Positions 1 through 8,510 of a stretch of DNA of 64,000 nt are shown here, piece after piece. Below the pieces are notes generated by a model. It saw only the letters and a program-made list of their open reading frames with translations, did no database searches and was not told where the DNA came from. Location of the stretch: NCBI RefSeq assembly GCF_900113665.1, contig NZ_FOQD01000001.1, positions 558,001 to 622,000 on the forward strand, in the 5' to 3' direction. The stretch is from Planctomicrobium piriforme (GTDB taxonomy: Bacteria; Planctomycetota; Planctomycetia; Planctomycetales; Planctomycetaceae). Position 1 is the stretch's first letter, and each line of letters starts with the position of its first letter. The position numbers were made by a program, and so were the translations under genes.

Positions 1-6
1 TGCCAT

Positions 7-92
7 TGGCCGAGGCGGGGATCGAACCCGCACGGGGGTTGCCCCCCACAGGATTTTAAGTCCTGTGCGTCTGCCTATTCCGCCACTCGGCC
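7..92 (-). tRNA. tRNA-Leu(UAA)
   Basis: On the minus strand the sequence folds into a class II tRNA. It has a 7-bp acceptor stem (GGCCGAG/CTCGGCC), anticodon stem CAGGA/TCCTG around loop CTTAAAA (anticodon TAA), a long variable arm (GGGGGGCAACCCCC) and a T-arm GCGGG-TTCGATC-CCCGC. The discriminator base is A. No CCA is encoded after it, so CCA would be added after transcription. The long variable arm and UAA anticodon make leucine the clear identity. Confidence 0.96.
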
Positions 93-276
93 CGGAGTTG
101 GGATCGGGATTCTAGCAGGGGGGCGAAAAAAGATGCCACCGGAGAGACAGGTGTTCTTTCAGAGAGGTCCAACCCGTCAAAGGCACGACAAAGTCAATCG
201 GTAGAATTGTTCTGTTGAGTGGTCTGTTCCGACGAGTCAGTGTGGGGATTGCCGAACTCAGGGACGGTTCACTTTT

Positions 277-594
277 TCACTGTTTGCTTTTCAACGTCGC
301 GATGAGTTCGGAAAGCAGGCGGTTCGTTTCTTCCTGGGCGGATGCCAGGCGGACATTTTTTTCGATGCATTCTTGAGTCAATTCAATCCCCTTGTTTGCG
401 AGATCAATGGCATTCTTCTGCTGGGCTTGCGATCGCGGCATAAACGCTGCCAATTTGAAGCTCAAGAATGCCACCCACACGACGAAGAAAAGGAAAGGAA
501 TCTGTTCGAGCCATATTGGCAAATGGAGTTGCATCGAGCCCATTTCGATCACCGTTTGTTGGTCCTGGGATTCTTCAGGCTCGAATTTTGTCAC
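277..594 (-). CDS. Small single-pass membrane protein with C-terminal coiled coil, unknown function
   Basis: This is a 105-residue protein of no family I recognise. A polar N-terminus (about 1-28) is followed by one strong membrane segment (about 30-52, around IPFLFFVVWVAFLSF) and then a charged, helical Gln/Glu/Lys-rich tail (about 55-105) that looks like a coiled coil. It could be a membrane-anchored scaffold or assembly factor, but nothing in the sequence shows that. It stands alone between a tRNA gene and a noncoding stretch. Coding status rests on the coherent membrane-plus-coiled-coil layout. Confidence 0.6.
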   Translation of the reverse strand: MTKFEPEESQDQQTVIEMGSMQLHLPIWLEQIPFLFFVVWVAFLSFKLAAFMPRSQAQQKNAIDLANKGIELTQECIEKNVRLASAQEETNRLLSELIATLKSKQ

Positions 595-797
595 CTGAAC
601 AGGGCGAATTCAAACTCTCATGCCTGGATGCTGGTAACGGCGATTTGGGGGGTTCGATCTGAGATATTGCAGCGTGGCTGCAAAGAGGAGCCCGCACGAT
701 GAGATTATTTGTCGTGATAAACCGACAAAGTCGAAGCTTGGCCTGTCCCGCAGGTTGACCGGTTCCCAAGCAGTCATCTCTTTGGATACTTTTGCGG

Positions 798-920
798 TCA
801 ATATCTTCGGCTCATGACAGTCAGCCCCACGACTCCCGGAACCAAAAGGAGTATCAAGCCGATCCAGTTTGGCCGGAAGTGAAAATAGACGTCATGAACA
901 TGTGCGTCGGAAAACGGCAT
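798..920 (-). CDS. Possible 40-residue single-pass membrane peptide
   Basis: A short ATG-initiated reading frame encodes 40 residues. It starts MPFSDAHVHDVYFHFRPN and then has one hydrophobic helix (WIGLILLLVPGVVGLTVM) before a basic end (SRRY). A weak purine-rich stretch (GAGCGGAT) precedes the ATG. The aromatic/His N-terminus followed by a clean membrane helix and positive end is unusual for random DNA, but the frame is short and unsupported by neighbours. It could be a chance ORF in the gap upstream of the 277-594 gene. Confidence 0.35.
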   Translation of the reverse strand: MPFSDAHVHDVYFHFRPNWIGLILLLVPGVVGLTVMSRRY

Positions 921-999
921 GGATCCGCTCAAAGATAATTCGACACACCAGTTCCGGCCATCTGATTGTTTGTGAAGAGTATTCTTGCAGGCTGACCAC

Positions 1000-1452
1000 C
1001 TACCGCAGCGACCGCAAATACGCCGCCACGGCTGAGGCGTCTTCTTCGTTCATGCGGAACGGGGGCATTGGCAGGCGGGGTGGGGCGCCGCGGGGGGGGA
1101 TGCCGGTTTGCAGGAATTTGACCAGATCCTTCTCGCCCCAGACCTCGGCGATCGACATCAGGTTGGGGGCCTTGCTCGCCCATTCCTGGTTCGGGAATGG
1201 TGACGGAACCGGGACCGGTGCGCCCTGGAAGAGTTCGGTCTTGATGATCTGCCCGTCGATGGTGCGAGCCGAGTGGCAGTAGACGCACAGCGCCACGTCG
1301 TGAGCCAGGTATTTGCCCCGTTCGACCTTCGGGTCGGTCTTCGCCGGTGCATCGGCGGCGCGGACCTGAGAGGCGGTTTCAGGTGCTCGGGTCGACAGAA
1401 ACGCGACCGCGGCAAACAGTGCGGTCAGCACGAGCAAACGGCTCATTCGCAT
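1000..1452 (-). CDS. Exported monoheme cytochrome c
   Basis: This is a 150-residue exported cytochrome c. The N-terminal signal peptide (about 1-20) has a hydrophobic core and Ala-rich end. The single heme attachment motif is CVYCH at residues 56-60. Met129 in LPMPPFRM is the likely second axial ligand, followed by the usual C-terminal helix (EDASAVAAYLRSL). The size and layout match class I mono-heme cytochromes that carry electrons in the periplasm. No oxidase or dehydrogenase partner is adjacent, so its redox partner is unknown. Confidence 0.88.
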   Translation of the reverse strand: MRMSRLLVLTALFAAVAFLSTRAPETASQVRAADAPAKTDPKVERGKYLAHDVALCVYCHSARTIDGQIIKTELFQGAPVPVPSPFPNQEWASKAPNLMSIAEVWGEKDLVKFLQTGIPPRGAPPRLPMPPFRMNEEDASAVAAYLRSLR

Positions 1453-1830
1453 GAATCCAGACCTTCAACGGGATGCGGGAAAACAGGTGTCAGGTGCAGC
1501 ATATCACAACCTCGCCGAGTTGCCAGAACAAGGGCTGTTCGGGCCCTGACGGCCAATCAAAAGCGGGATGAATTCCCAACTTCTGGAATGGATCTTTAAG
1601 ATTCGGCTGGTCATTCGAAATGGGTCTTGGGGATCACTTGTTGAGGACATCTCGCTGCAATAACGCTCGCCCCCTCACCCCCGGCCCCTCTCCCCAGAGT
1701 ACTGGGGCGAGGGGAGGCGGAAGCAGCCCTTCAATCGACAGGCGCGGCGGCGAATAGTTTAATAGACTCTGACGGAAAACGGGCGACTGGGAATTTGGAA
1801 CGACTGCATGACTTTCCGGAACCTCACAGC
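1453..1830. other. Intergenic region between divergent genes
   Basis: This divergent spacer separates the cytochrome gene (minus) from the histidine kinase gene (plus), so it should hold both promoters, though I see no strong consensus one. It also contains a copy of repeat family A at about 1668-1717. A TTG at 1795 would extend the kinase frame upstream, but I take the ATG at 1831 as the start. Confidence 0.5.
1668..1717. repeat. Dispersed repeat family A, copy 1
   Basis: This is a palindromic intergenic element: CCCCTCACCCCCGGCCCCTC on one arm and GGGGCGAGGGGAGGC on the other, with a short centre (AGAGTACT). Related copies lie near 5384, 11297, 14017, 39453 and 48864. Confidence 0.85.
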
Positions 1831-3261
1831 ATGACCTCGCTGAAGTTTGCAGAACGGGTACTGCTCTCGCTGGGCGCGCTGTTGCTGGTGGGGCTGGTCA
1901 CTTCGCCGCTGATCGTCTTGTGGTGGGCCGGTACGGTGACGGCCATCGTCATTCGAGTCGGCACGGCCCTGCTCCTCTGGCGATGGATTCGGAACTATGT
2001 TGAGGAACAGCACGGCGATTTCCTGAATGTGCTGCGAGATCTACGGGCGAACCTTCCAATCGGCCGACGGGGCCTGCAACTCAAAAGCCGAAGACCTGCC
2101 GACAGCTTCGGGCAGATTGCCGACAATTTGAATCAACTGGTGGACGAGGCGGCCGATCAGATCACGCAGCAACTTCAGATCAACCGCGATCTGGAACAGA
2201 ACAAAACACTCTTTCAGTCGATTCTCGGCACGATGATCGAAGGGGTGCTGGTCCTCGATTCACAGCGTCGGGTCCTGTACTTCAACGATGCCGCCCGTCG
2301 CGTCCTCGATTGCCATGCCAGAAATGTGAGCGGACGCCCGGTCTGGGAAGTGGTCCGCGCGTCTGACCTGGAAGAGATCGTCGAAGATGTTTTCGAAACC
2401 GGGGCTGACTTTCGCAAGGAAGTCGAATTCAAACGCAGTAAAAGCGTGGTCGAAGTGACCGCTGCCAAACTTCCGCTGCAGCCTGAGCCTGGCCTGGTGC
2501 TGGTGTTGCATGAGGTGACCGAACTGCGTCGGCTGGAGCACATGCGCCGCGAGTTCGTTTCGAACGTGTCGCACGAATTGAAGACCCCGCTGACTTCCAT
2601 TCAGGCGTACGCCGACACTCTGATGGAAGGGGGGCTCGAAGATGAAGAGAACAGCCGTCTGTTCCTGTCCCGGATTCTTGAACAGTCGGATCGGCTGCAG
2701 CATCTGATTCAGGACATGCTGCGGCTGGCGCGGATCGAGTCGCAGTCGGAGGCCTTTCTACTCAAGCCGATCCCCTTGAAGGACGCACTCGAAAAATGCG
2801 TCGAATCCCGCCAGACGGTGGCCCGGTCCAGGAATGTCGAACTGCATCTCGCGCACGGCGTGCCTGCGGTCAATGTACTGGCGGAATCGAGCGGCCTGCA
2901 GACCATCATCGACAACCTCGTCAGCAATGGCCTGAATTACACTCGGGAAGGAGGGAGGGTCGACGTCAGTTCGCGGCTGGAAGGGGATCAGGTGCTGATC
3001 ATTGTCGAAGACAACGGGATCGGCATCGCCCACGAGCATCTGGAACGCATTTTCGAACGCTTCTATCGGGTCGACAAGGCCCGCACCAGAGGGCTGGGGG
3101 GAACCGGCCTGGGGCTGGCCATCGTCAAGCATCTGGCGAACGTTTTTCACGGCGACATCGAGGTCGACAGCGAAGTGGGCCGGGGCAGCCGGTTCATCGT
3201 GCGTCTGCCAGTGCTGAAAGAACCGGTGCAATCGCTGCAACCGTCAGAAGGTCGGAAATGA
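1831..3261 (+). CDS. PhoR-type membrane sensor histidine kinase
   Basis: This 476-residue two-component sensor autophosphorylates and passes phosphate to a response regulator. Two closely spaced membrane segments (about 11-50) are followed by a HAMP-like linker, a PAS domain (about 125-235), HisKA and HATPase_c. The H-box is SNVSHELKTPLTSIQ (His248), the N-box is around NLVSNGLNYT, and the G-boxes are DNGIGIA and GLGGTGLGLAIVKHL. Gene order within the protein and lack of a long periplasmic loop match PhoR. No response regulator gene is adjacent, so it is an orphan here. A TTG at 1795 would add 12 residues; the ATG at 1831 is preferred. Confidence 0.9.
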   Translation: MTSLKFAERVLLSLGALLLVGLVTSPLIVLWWAGTVTAIVIRVGTALLLWRWIRNYVEEQHGDFLNVLRDLRANLPIGRRGLQLKSRRPADSFGQIADNLNQLVDEAADQITQQLQINRDLEQNKTLFQSILGTMIEGVLVLDSQRRVLYFNDAARRVLDCHARNVSGRPVWEVVRASDLEEIVEDVFETGADFRKEVEFKRSKSVVEVTAAKLPLQPEPGLVLVLHEVTELRRLEHMRREFVSNVSHELKTPLTSIQAYADTLMEGGLEDEENSRLFLSRILEQSDRLQHLIQDMLRLARIESQSEAFLLKPIPLKDALEKCVESRQTVARSRNVELHLAHGVPAVNVLAESSGLQTIIDNLVSNGLNYTREGGRVDVSSRLEGDQVLIIVEDNGIGIAHEHLERIFERFYRVDKARTRGLGGTGLGLAIVKHLANVFHGDIEVDSEVGRGSRFIVRLPVLKEPVQSLQPSEGRK

Positions 3262-3314
3262 CCGCCGGCGACGGCATGTTGCATTTTGACAACATCGGGT
3301 TGTGACCTAGCGTT

Positions 3315-3390
3315 CTTAAATTCGAAGCACGAAATTCGAAATCCGAAACGGGGAGGGGTTGAGGGACGAGTGTCCAGTGTTGAGAGCAGT
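3315..3390. repeat. Dispersed repeats, families C and B
   Basis: The gap after the kinase gene has a family C element (AATTCGAAGCACGAAATTCG, about 3315-3351) followed by a family B segment (GAGTGTCCAGTGTTGAGAGC, about 3370-3390). Similar segments recur in gaps throughout the window. Confidence 0.75.
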
Positions 3391-3467
3391 AAGAAGCATC
3401 TGCTTGAATTCCTCTCAATGCTCATCACCCAACTCTCAACGGTTTCGGATTTTCTCGCCCGCTGGAG

Positions 3468-4964
3468 TTGGATTTGTCTGCGCCCGCCAATGTTGAACTG
3501 GCCCCCGCGTCGCCGCTGAATGTGGTGGCGCCGTGGAAGTCGGCCTGCGCGACGTGGCGGGAGTCAGCGGTCTTGCCCGTCGTGGGACTCGTGCTGTCGA
3601 TCGCGGTGGTCTACTTTCCGGTGGTGCAGTTTCAACTGCTCAACTGGGATGACAGCTGGTATCTCACCTGGAACGAGCTGATCAAGAGCTGGGCGCCCGG
3701 CAATCTCTACCGGATCGCGACTGAGCCTGTCGCGCGGAACTATGCCCCGCTGACGATTCTGTCCTTTCTCACCGAACACACGCTGTGGGGACTGCGGCCT
3801 GCCGGCTATCACGTCACCAATGTGCTGCTGCACATGCTGAACGCGGTGCTGGTGTTTCGGCTGCTGCGGCAACTGACGAAGAACGACTGGCTCAGCTGGG
3901 GCGTGGCGATGCTGTTTGCCCTGCACCCTGTGCAAGTCGAATCGGTCGCCTGGATCTCCTCGCGAAAGACGCTGCTTTCATCGACGTTCATGCTGGCGAG
4001 CTTCATGTGCTGGCTGCGACCTGAGCGGACGGCGAAGCAGGAAGGCTGGGGATTACTGTGGCTGTTGCTGGGGCTGCTCAGCAAGGCCTCGACGGTCGTC
4101 GTTCCGCCGATTGTGGTTGCCTACGACGTTCTTGTCGCCAGGAAGAAACTGTCTGATGCCATCGCCCGACAGGCGGTGCCCATGTTCTTCTGCATCATGC
4201 TGATCCTTACCACGATGAACGCCCAGGTGACGATCATTGGGGGTCTGCGGAGCCACATCGGCATGAGCAAATTGCAACTGCTGGGAGTCGACCTAACGCT
4301 GCTGTGGCGGTATGTCGGTATGCTGCTGTGGCCGAGCGGGCTGTGCGTCCTTTACGACCCGCCGACCAATGGAATCTCGGGTCTCATTGCCGCATCCGCA
4401 CTGGGTTGGGCGGTTGTCGCGTGGGGCTTGTGGGCCGTTCGCAAACGCTGCCCGGAAGTGACGCTGGCAGGCGTGTCCGCGATTTTGCTGCTGGTGCCGG
4501 TCCTCAATCTGTTCCCGCTGACAACGTTGATGAACGACCGGTATTTGTATCTCCCCTGTGTGCCGTTCTTTGCCGTGATCGGCTGGCTGCTGCAGCAGGG
4601 TTGGAACCGACTGCAAACCGCGCTGCCTTCGATCCGCTTTGGATACGAACCCGCCGCGGCGCTGGTGACGACGCTGGCCGTCGGTGCGGCGGCCTGGGGG
4701 ACGTTGACCTACCTGCCGGCGTGGCGCGATCCGGTCTCATTGTGGAACTATGCCAGAGTCCAGACGCCGTCGCTGACGACGATGCATGTGCAATGGGCGC
4801 TGACGATGGAAGATGAGGGCAAACCCAACGAAGCCGTGGCTGCCCTGCACTACGCACTTGAACACTGCCAGCCAGATGAACTTGATCGCGAACGGATTCA
4901 GGTGATTCTCGACCGAGTCACGGGAGTCACTCCGCCGCTGGCCGATCCTACTGGGCCTCGCTGA
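3468..4964 (+). CDS. Polytopic membrane protein, TMTC/GT-C glycosyltransferase-like
   Basis: This 498-residue integral membrane protein has about 9-11 hydrophobic helices and a short helical C-terminal tail that looks like one or two TPR units (about 440-480). The first loop motif LNWDDSWYLT, then NYAPLTILSFLTEHTLWG, YHVTNVLLHMLNAVLVF, and FALHPVQVESVAWISSRKTL all resemble the TMTC/DUF1736 family and wider GT-C sugar transferases using lipid-linked donors. A sugar or O-mannosyl transfer role is inference. The start is a TTG (3468); another TTG at 3474 and GTG codons near 3522 are alternatives. It converges on aroH with a 17-bp overlap. Confidence 0.75.
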   Translation: MDLSAPANVELAPASPLNVVAPWKSACATWRESAVLPVVGLVLSIAVVYFPVVQFQLLNWDDSWYLTWNELIKSWAPGNLYRIATEPVARNYAPLTILSFLTEHTLWGLRPAGYHVTNVLLHMLNAVLVFRLLRQLTKNDWLSWGVAMLFALHPVQVESVAWISSRKTLLSSTFMLASFMCWLRPERTAKQEGWGLLWLLLGLLSKASTVVVPPIVVAYDVLVARKKLSDAIARQAVPMFFCIMLILTTMNAQVTIIGGLRSHIGMSKLQLLGVDLTLLWRYVGMLLWPSGLCVLYDPPTNGISGLIAASALGWAVVAWGLWAVRKRCPEVTLAGVSAILLLVPVLNLFPLTTLMNDRYLYLPCVPFFAVIGWLLQQGWNRLQTALPSIRFGYEPAAALVTTLAVGAAAWGTLTYLPAWRDPVSLWNYARVQTPSLTTMHVQWALTMEDEGKPNEAVAALHYALEHCQPDELDRERIQVILDRVTGVTPPLADPTGPR

Positions 4965-5319
4965 TGTCCTTGCGAAGTCCGCGGGCGTCGCGCTGGTAGA
5001 TGTGAATCATCTCGGCCTGAGTCTTGTTCGTGTTCACATGCAGCAGCACCCGAATCACGCGGGGCATGCCGGTTGGAACCGCAATTTCCGAAGCGCACAA
5101 CAGCGGCACCTGATTCATCCCCAGGTCGCGAGCCGCTTCTGCCGGAAACGAGGCATTCAGGTCAGGCGTGGTGGTGAACACCGCCGAAACGATCTCGGAA
5201 AAGTCCGTCAGTTCATTTCGCGCAATGATCTCGGACAGAAGCTCCCGCGTGGCCGCGAGAATCTCCTTCTGATTGTTTTCCGGACAACTTGTCGCACCTC
5301 GGACGCCGCGCACCGGCAT
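4948..5319 (-). CDS. aroH: Monofunctional chorismate mutase, AroH class
   Basis: This 123-residue cytoplasmic enzyme converts chorismate to prephenate for Phe/Tyr synthesis. Its length and alignment match Bacillus subtilis AroH closely. The residues known to form that active site appear at the same numbers here: Arg7 (VRGVRGAT), Cys75 and Glu78 (LLCASEIA), Arg90 (MPRVIRVLLHVNT) and Tyr108 (MIHIYQRDA). The start VRGVRGATS right after Met-Pro is standard for the family. It is a single gene, convergent with the membrane protein upstream, and no other aromatic amino acid genes are close. Confidence 0.95.
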   Translation of the reverse strand: MPVRGVRGATSCPENNQKEILAATRELLSEIIARNELTDFSEIVSAVFTTTPDLNASFPAEAARDLGMNQVPLLCASEIAVPTGMPRVIRVLLHVNTNKTQAEMIHIYQRDARGLRKDISEAQ

Positions 5320-5383
5320 GCGATTTTCCGTTCTCTAGAGCGTGTCGATGATCAGGCAGTTTTTGTGAGAGACTGTCTTCAAG

Positions 5384-5432
5384 CTCCCCTCGCCCCTGTA
5401 ATCAGGGGAGAGGGGCCGGGGGTGAGGGGGCG
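5384..5432. repeat. Dispersed repeat family A, copy 2
   Basis: The element CTCCCCTCGCCCCTGTAATC followed by GGGGAGAGGGGCCGGGGGTG is in opposite orientation to copy 1. It lies between aroH and gmd. Confidence 0.85.
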
Positions 5433-5533
5433 AACTGTCACAGGACGCCCCATTGTCTTCGTCTGTTCCACGGTCGATTCGATTTTGAAGTCAGTCTCCG
5501 AGTCGCGGATTGTAACGAATGACCTGCAGCGGT

Positions 5534-6604
5534 TCATCCGATTTTCTCAGGCTCGTTTTCGATCTGAGCCCGTTCCCGATCGAGGTCGGCCGCACACATC
5601 TTCGCCACGATTTCGTTGAACCCGGTTTCCGCTTTCCAACCCAGTTCTTTTGCAGCTTTTGACGCGTCTCCGACCAGTTGCACCGCTTCCAAAGGGCGAT
5701 AGAACTCAGGCTCAATTCGCATGCGAACAATTCCCTGATCGTCGAGACCGACTTCCTCTTTCTCCACACCAGACCACGTGAGCGGGAGGCCGACGGATTG
5801 AAAAGCCTGTTCGCAAAACTCGCGGACGGTTCTTGTCACGCCGGTCGCGAAGATGTAGTCATCTCCCTGCTCTGCCTGCAGACTCAGCCACATCGCCTTG
5901 ACGAAGTCGCCTGCGAAACCCCAGTCGCGCCGCGCATTGAGATTCCCCAACGACACACTGTCTTGCCGGCCCAGCGCAATCCGCGCTGCGGCCATCGCGA
6001 TTTTCCGCGTGACAAAATTCGGCCCGCGCCGGGGAGACTCGTGGTTGAAGCAGATGCCATTGACCGCAAACGTGCCGCGGCTGTCGCGCACGGTCCGTAC
6101 CAGATGTGTGGCGAACGCCTTGCCCGAGCCATAGGGGTTTCGCGGAGAGAGAGGGGTCTTCTCGTTTTGGGGAGATGAGACAGCGTCGCCAAAGATCTCG
6201 GCGCTCGAGGCATGAAAGAACCGCGACTCCGGCGTCAGCTCGTCAATCGCATCGAGCAGATAGCTGGTCCCCGCCATCGAGACGAGCAACGTGCTTTCGG
6301 GATCGAGCTGCGACTGCGGCACATGGCTTTGAGCGGCGAGGTGATAGATTTCTTCCGGGAGGATGCTGCCAACCGCCCGTCGCACGCTCCCCTCGTCCGC
6401 CAGATCCCCCACAATCAGCTTCACCCGCGGCGGCTTCCCACCTGCCGGCTTGAGCAGCGGATCGATCCAGCTCCCAGGCTGCGGAATCTGCCGCACAAAT
6501 CCCCAGATCACATCCCCCCGCTCCGCCAGCAATTCCGCCAGATACGACCCATCCTGCCCGGTGATGCCGGTGATGAGCACGCGTTTGGGAGAAGACGTGG
6601 GCAT
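5534..6604 (-). CDS. gmd: GDP-mannose 4,6-dehydratase
   Basis: This 356-residue extended SDR makes GDP-4-keto-6-deoxymannose, a precursor of GDP-fucose or GDP-rhamnose for surface polysaccharides. The N-terminus has the NADP-binding GITGQDGSYLAELL motif. The active-site region includes HASSAEIFGD and the YxxxK pair in NPYGSGKAFA. The signature FNHESPRRGPNFVTRKI is diagnostic for Gmd. I chose the ATG at 6604 because it lies 9 residues before the Rossmann motif; an upstream in-frame extension would run into the preceding gene. No GDP-fucose synthase is adjacent. A 53-bp gap separates it from the nuclease-like gene, so they may be co-transcribed. Confidence 0.94.
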   Translation of the reverse strand: MPTSSPKRVLITGITGQDGSYLAELLAERGDVIWGFVRQIPQPGSWIDPLLKPAGGKPPRVKLIVGDLADEGSVRRAVGSILPEEIYHLAAQSHVPQSQLDPESTLLVSMAGTSYLLDAIDELTPESRFFHASSAEIFGDAVSSPQNEKTPLSPRNPYGSGKAFATHLVRTVRDSRGTFAVNGICFNHESPRRGPNFVTRKIAMAAARIALGRQDSVSLGNLNARRDWGFAGDFVKAMWLSLQAEQGDDYIFATGVTRTVREFCEQAFQSVGLPLTWSGVEKEEVGLDDQGIVRMRIEPEFYRPLEAVQLVGDASKAAKELGWKAETGFNEIVAKMCAADLDRERAQIENEPEKIG

Positions 6605-6657
6605 TGACAATGCTACTGATGGTCGACGAGTTGAAAAATTTGAAGGGAAGTCTTGTT

Positions 6658-7317
6658 CTAAAGTATTTGCCGCAAGTGTTCTGCCATCCAAGGCACAAAT
6701 CTTTGATCCACATATGACTGATTTTGTGGGGAAAGCGTGAAGTTTTCGAAACCTTGGTGGCGTCTTAGGAGTTTTCGAATGGAATTGTTGCTTTCATTCG
6801 ACGCCAAACATCGAATGCGAACAGATACTTCTTTTGAAAGTCCAACGAACTCGCGTCCAAGTCCAAGAGGGAGGTCTCCACCGTAGAATTTGCACTCCAA
6901 GAGACAATGCACATCACGGGCGGTGGGGTCTTTGCGGTTATTGCGACAAGATATTGCGCGGCCACGATCAATGAGACAGATGTCGAGTTCGTGCAGTACT
7001 TTTGATGATCCTTCAACGCGTAATCCATTGTGAAGCTCGTATTCGCTTCCTTCGTATTCCACGAGTAAAAAACCTGGAGACGTTGTTGGACTATAAATAC
7101 GACCTGGATTCAATCGGAATTGAAGATTTGAGGTGGGGCGATCCGAGGAGTCATGTGCGGTGATTCTCGCACCGATTAGGCGAAGTGCTCTCGCTACAAG
7201 CGATAGAACGTAGATTTCGTAAAGTTTTGGACTGACAGCACTGTTGATGAATGCCGGTGAGGATGTGCCGATTTGAACCAGTACTTGTTGTATGTCGTTG
7301 CGTAATTGAGGGTCCAT
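6658..7317 (-). CDS. Low-GC protein with PD-(D/E)XK nuclease-like motifs
   Basis: This 219-residue protein is not one I can name. It shows a pattern typical of restriction-endonuclease-like folds: an N-terminal helix with a conserved-looking Glu (KLYEIYVLSLVARAL, about 32-46), an Asp-bearing strand (HELDICLIDRG, about 109-119) and an E-x-K strand (CLLECKFYGG, about 138-147), then a helix (GLGREFVGLSKEV). GC is near 40-45%, well below neighbours. It starts 3 bp after the stop of the 7321-7833 gene, so the two form a tight pair. Possible roles include DNA cleavage in defence; this is inference from motif spacing only. Confidence 0.7.
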   Translation of the reverse strand: MDPQLRNDIQQVLVQIGTSSPAFINSAVSPKLYEIYVLSLVARALRLIGARITAHDSSDRPTSNLQFRLNPGRIYSPTTSPGFLLVEYEGSEYELHNGLRVEGSSKVLHELDICLIDRGRAISCRNNRKDPTARDVHCLLECKFYGGDLPLGLGREFVGLSKEVSVRIRCLASNESNNSIRKLLRRHQGFENFTLSPQNQSYVDQRFVPWMAEHLRQIL

Positions 7318-7320
7318 GAG

Positions 7321-7833
7321 CTACTCCTTATCCTTGAGCTTCTCGCTGATCGGCCATGCCTTGTGAAGCAATTCTTCAAGCTGTTTTGTCATGGCAATCG
7401 ATCGCCTGGGAATCAGAGTAATGCTTGATGATGATATTCCTGAAGGTGCAAGGCTGATGGATCGAAGTGAAGTCTGTGCTTCGCCGGTAATTGATCGCAA
7501 ATCGGTGGATTGCAGTAAGTTATCCTGTGCTATTGCCCATGCTTGGGGCAAGACCACCAAATAGTTGTGAAGGCATCGAATGAGGGTTTCGATCTGTTCG
7601 TCGGATGTCAGAGGGCGTTGATCTTCGTATTCAGTTTTTCCACGACTTCGACCGATTGAAACTATTTCTGTGGCCCCAGCAGAGATTCGTTGCTCAACCT
7701 CGTCGGCGATCCATGACATTCCATTTTCTCTAAGAGTGAGAAGAATTTCGACGACATCTTCATCTGGCTCAAATCGTTCAGGTGTTGCCTTGCCCGCGCT
7801 CACAGATCTTTCTCCCGATTCTGATTTTTGCAA
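7321..7833 (-). CDS. Low-GC partner protein of unknown function
   Basis: This 170-residue protein is unrecognised. It appears mostly helical, with an acidic N-terminal part (FEPDEDVVEILLTLRENGMS), a central helical stretch (EQIETLIRCLHNYLVVLPQA), a Ser/Ile-rich segment (about 115-140) and a helical C-terminus. The longest frame starts at a TTG at 7833, 8 bp after the lipoyl transferase stop, with no clear ribosome site. The next Met is near residue 39, so the true start is uncertain. Base composition (about 43-47% GC) matches the downstream nuclease-like gene and differs from flanks, suggesting the pair arrived together. Confidence 0.6.
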   Translation of the reverse strand: MQKSESGERSVSAGKATPERFEPDEDVVEILLTLRENGMSWIADEVEQRISAGATEIVSIGRSRGKTEYEDQRPLTSDEQIETLIRCLHNYLVVLPQAWAIAQDNLLQSTDLRSITGEAQTSLRSISLAPSGISSSSITLIPRRSIAMTKQLEELLHKAWPISEKLKDKE

Positions 7834-7841
7834 AATCGATT

Positions 7842-8510
7842 TCAGCCACGATTAAGATTCTCGACTAACTCTAGTCTTTCTAGAATCAGCGGCACGAGTT
7901 CTCCGGAAAGCCGCTCCGCCGTCAAGTCCTGACCAGCGAGTTCAAAGATCCCCGGAAACTCCGGCGCGAACTCGGACTGTCGCAGCAGGATACTGCCATG
8001 TTGCAGGACGGCCCCTTGCCGTCGACGCTGGGCACTGCCGACGATTTTGTGTGCGCCGCAGATGATGTCTCTCGCGTCGCCTCGGGCGAAGCAGAGGAAT
8101 GGCTGATCCGCGAATGCCTCGTCCCCACGCAGCCGGCAGGTGACCTGATGGCCGGTTAAGACTTCGATGATCGCGGCATGGATGATGTCATAGAGCCGCA
8201 CAGGATCGCGGGTCACCGGATGCCAGGCGGGCAGCACGCACGAATAAGTGAGTTCGTGATGATGCAGAATCGCGCCGCCGCCGGAGAGTCGCTTCACGAC
8301 TTCCAGTCCTGCGAACCGTGCTGGAACGTTTTGCCCTTGGGCCGCCTGAAAGTGCCCGAGCGAAACCGTCGGCGCAGCCCATTCATAAAACCGCAACGCC
8401 GCCTGACCTGCCACCCCGGCGTTGAGCAGCGCATTGTCGATCTCCATATTCTCCGCGCCGGAGCGAGGCGAATCGATCAACAACCGACAGGTGGACGTCT
8501 CGACGGACAT
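7842..8510 (-). CDS. Lipoate-protein ligase / octanoyltransferase family protein
   Basis: This 222-residue protein belongs to the LplA/LipB/BPL fold and would attach or transfer lipoyl or octanoyl groups to lipoyl domains. Visible motifs are YEWAAPTVSLGHFQ, the VKRLSGGGAILHHHELTYS glycine-rich loop, the lysine motif GAHKIVGSAQRR and RQGAVLQHGSILL. A Cys in FLCFARGD sits where LipM-type amidotransferases carry their catalytic Cys. Ligase and octanoyltransferase roles cannot be separated by eye. The ATG at 8510 is preferred over 8573 because the family motif starts soon after it and the upstream part is repeat-like. The low-GC pair follows directly. Confidence 0.85.
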   Translation of the reverse strand: MSVETSTCRLLIDSPRSGAENMEIDNALLNAGVAGQAALRFYEWAAPTVSLGHFQAAQGQNVPARFAGLEVVKRLSGGGAILHHHELTYSCVLPAWHPVTRDPVRLYDIIHAAIIEVLTGHQVTCRLRGDEAFADQPFLCFARGDARDIICGAHKIVGSAQRRRQGAVLQHGSILLRQSEFAPEFPGIFELAGQDLTAERLSGELVPLILERLELVENLNRG

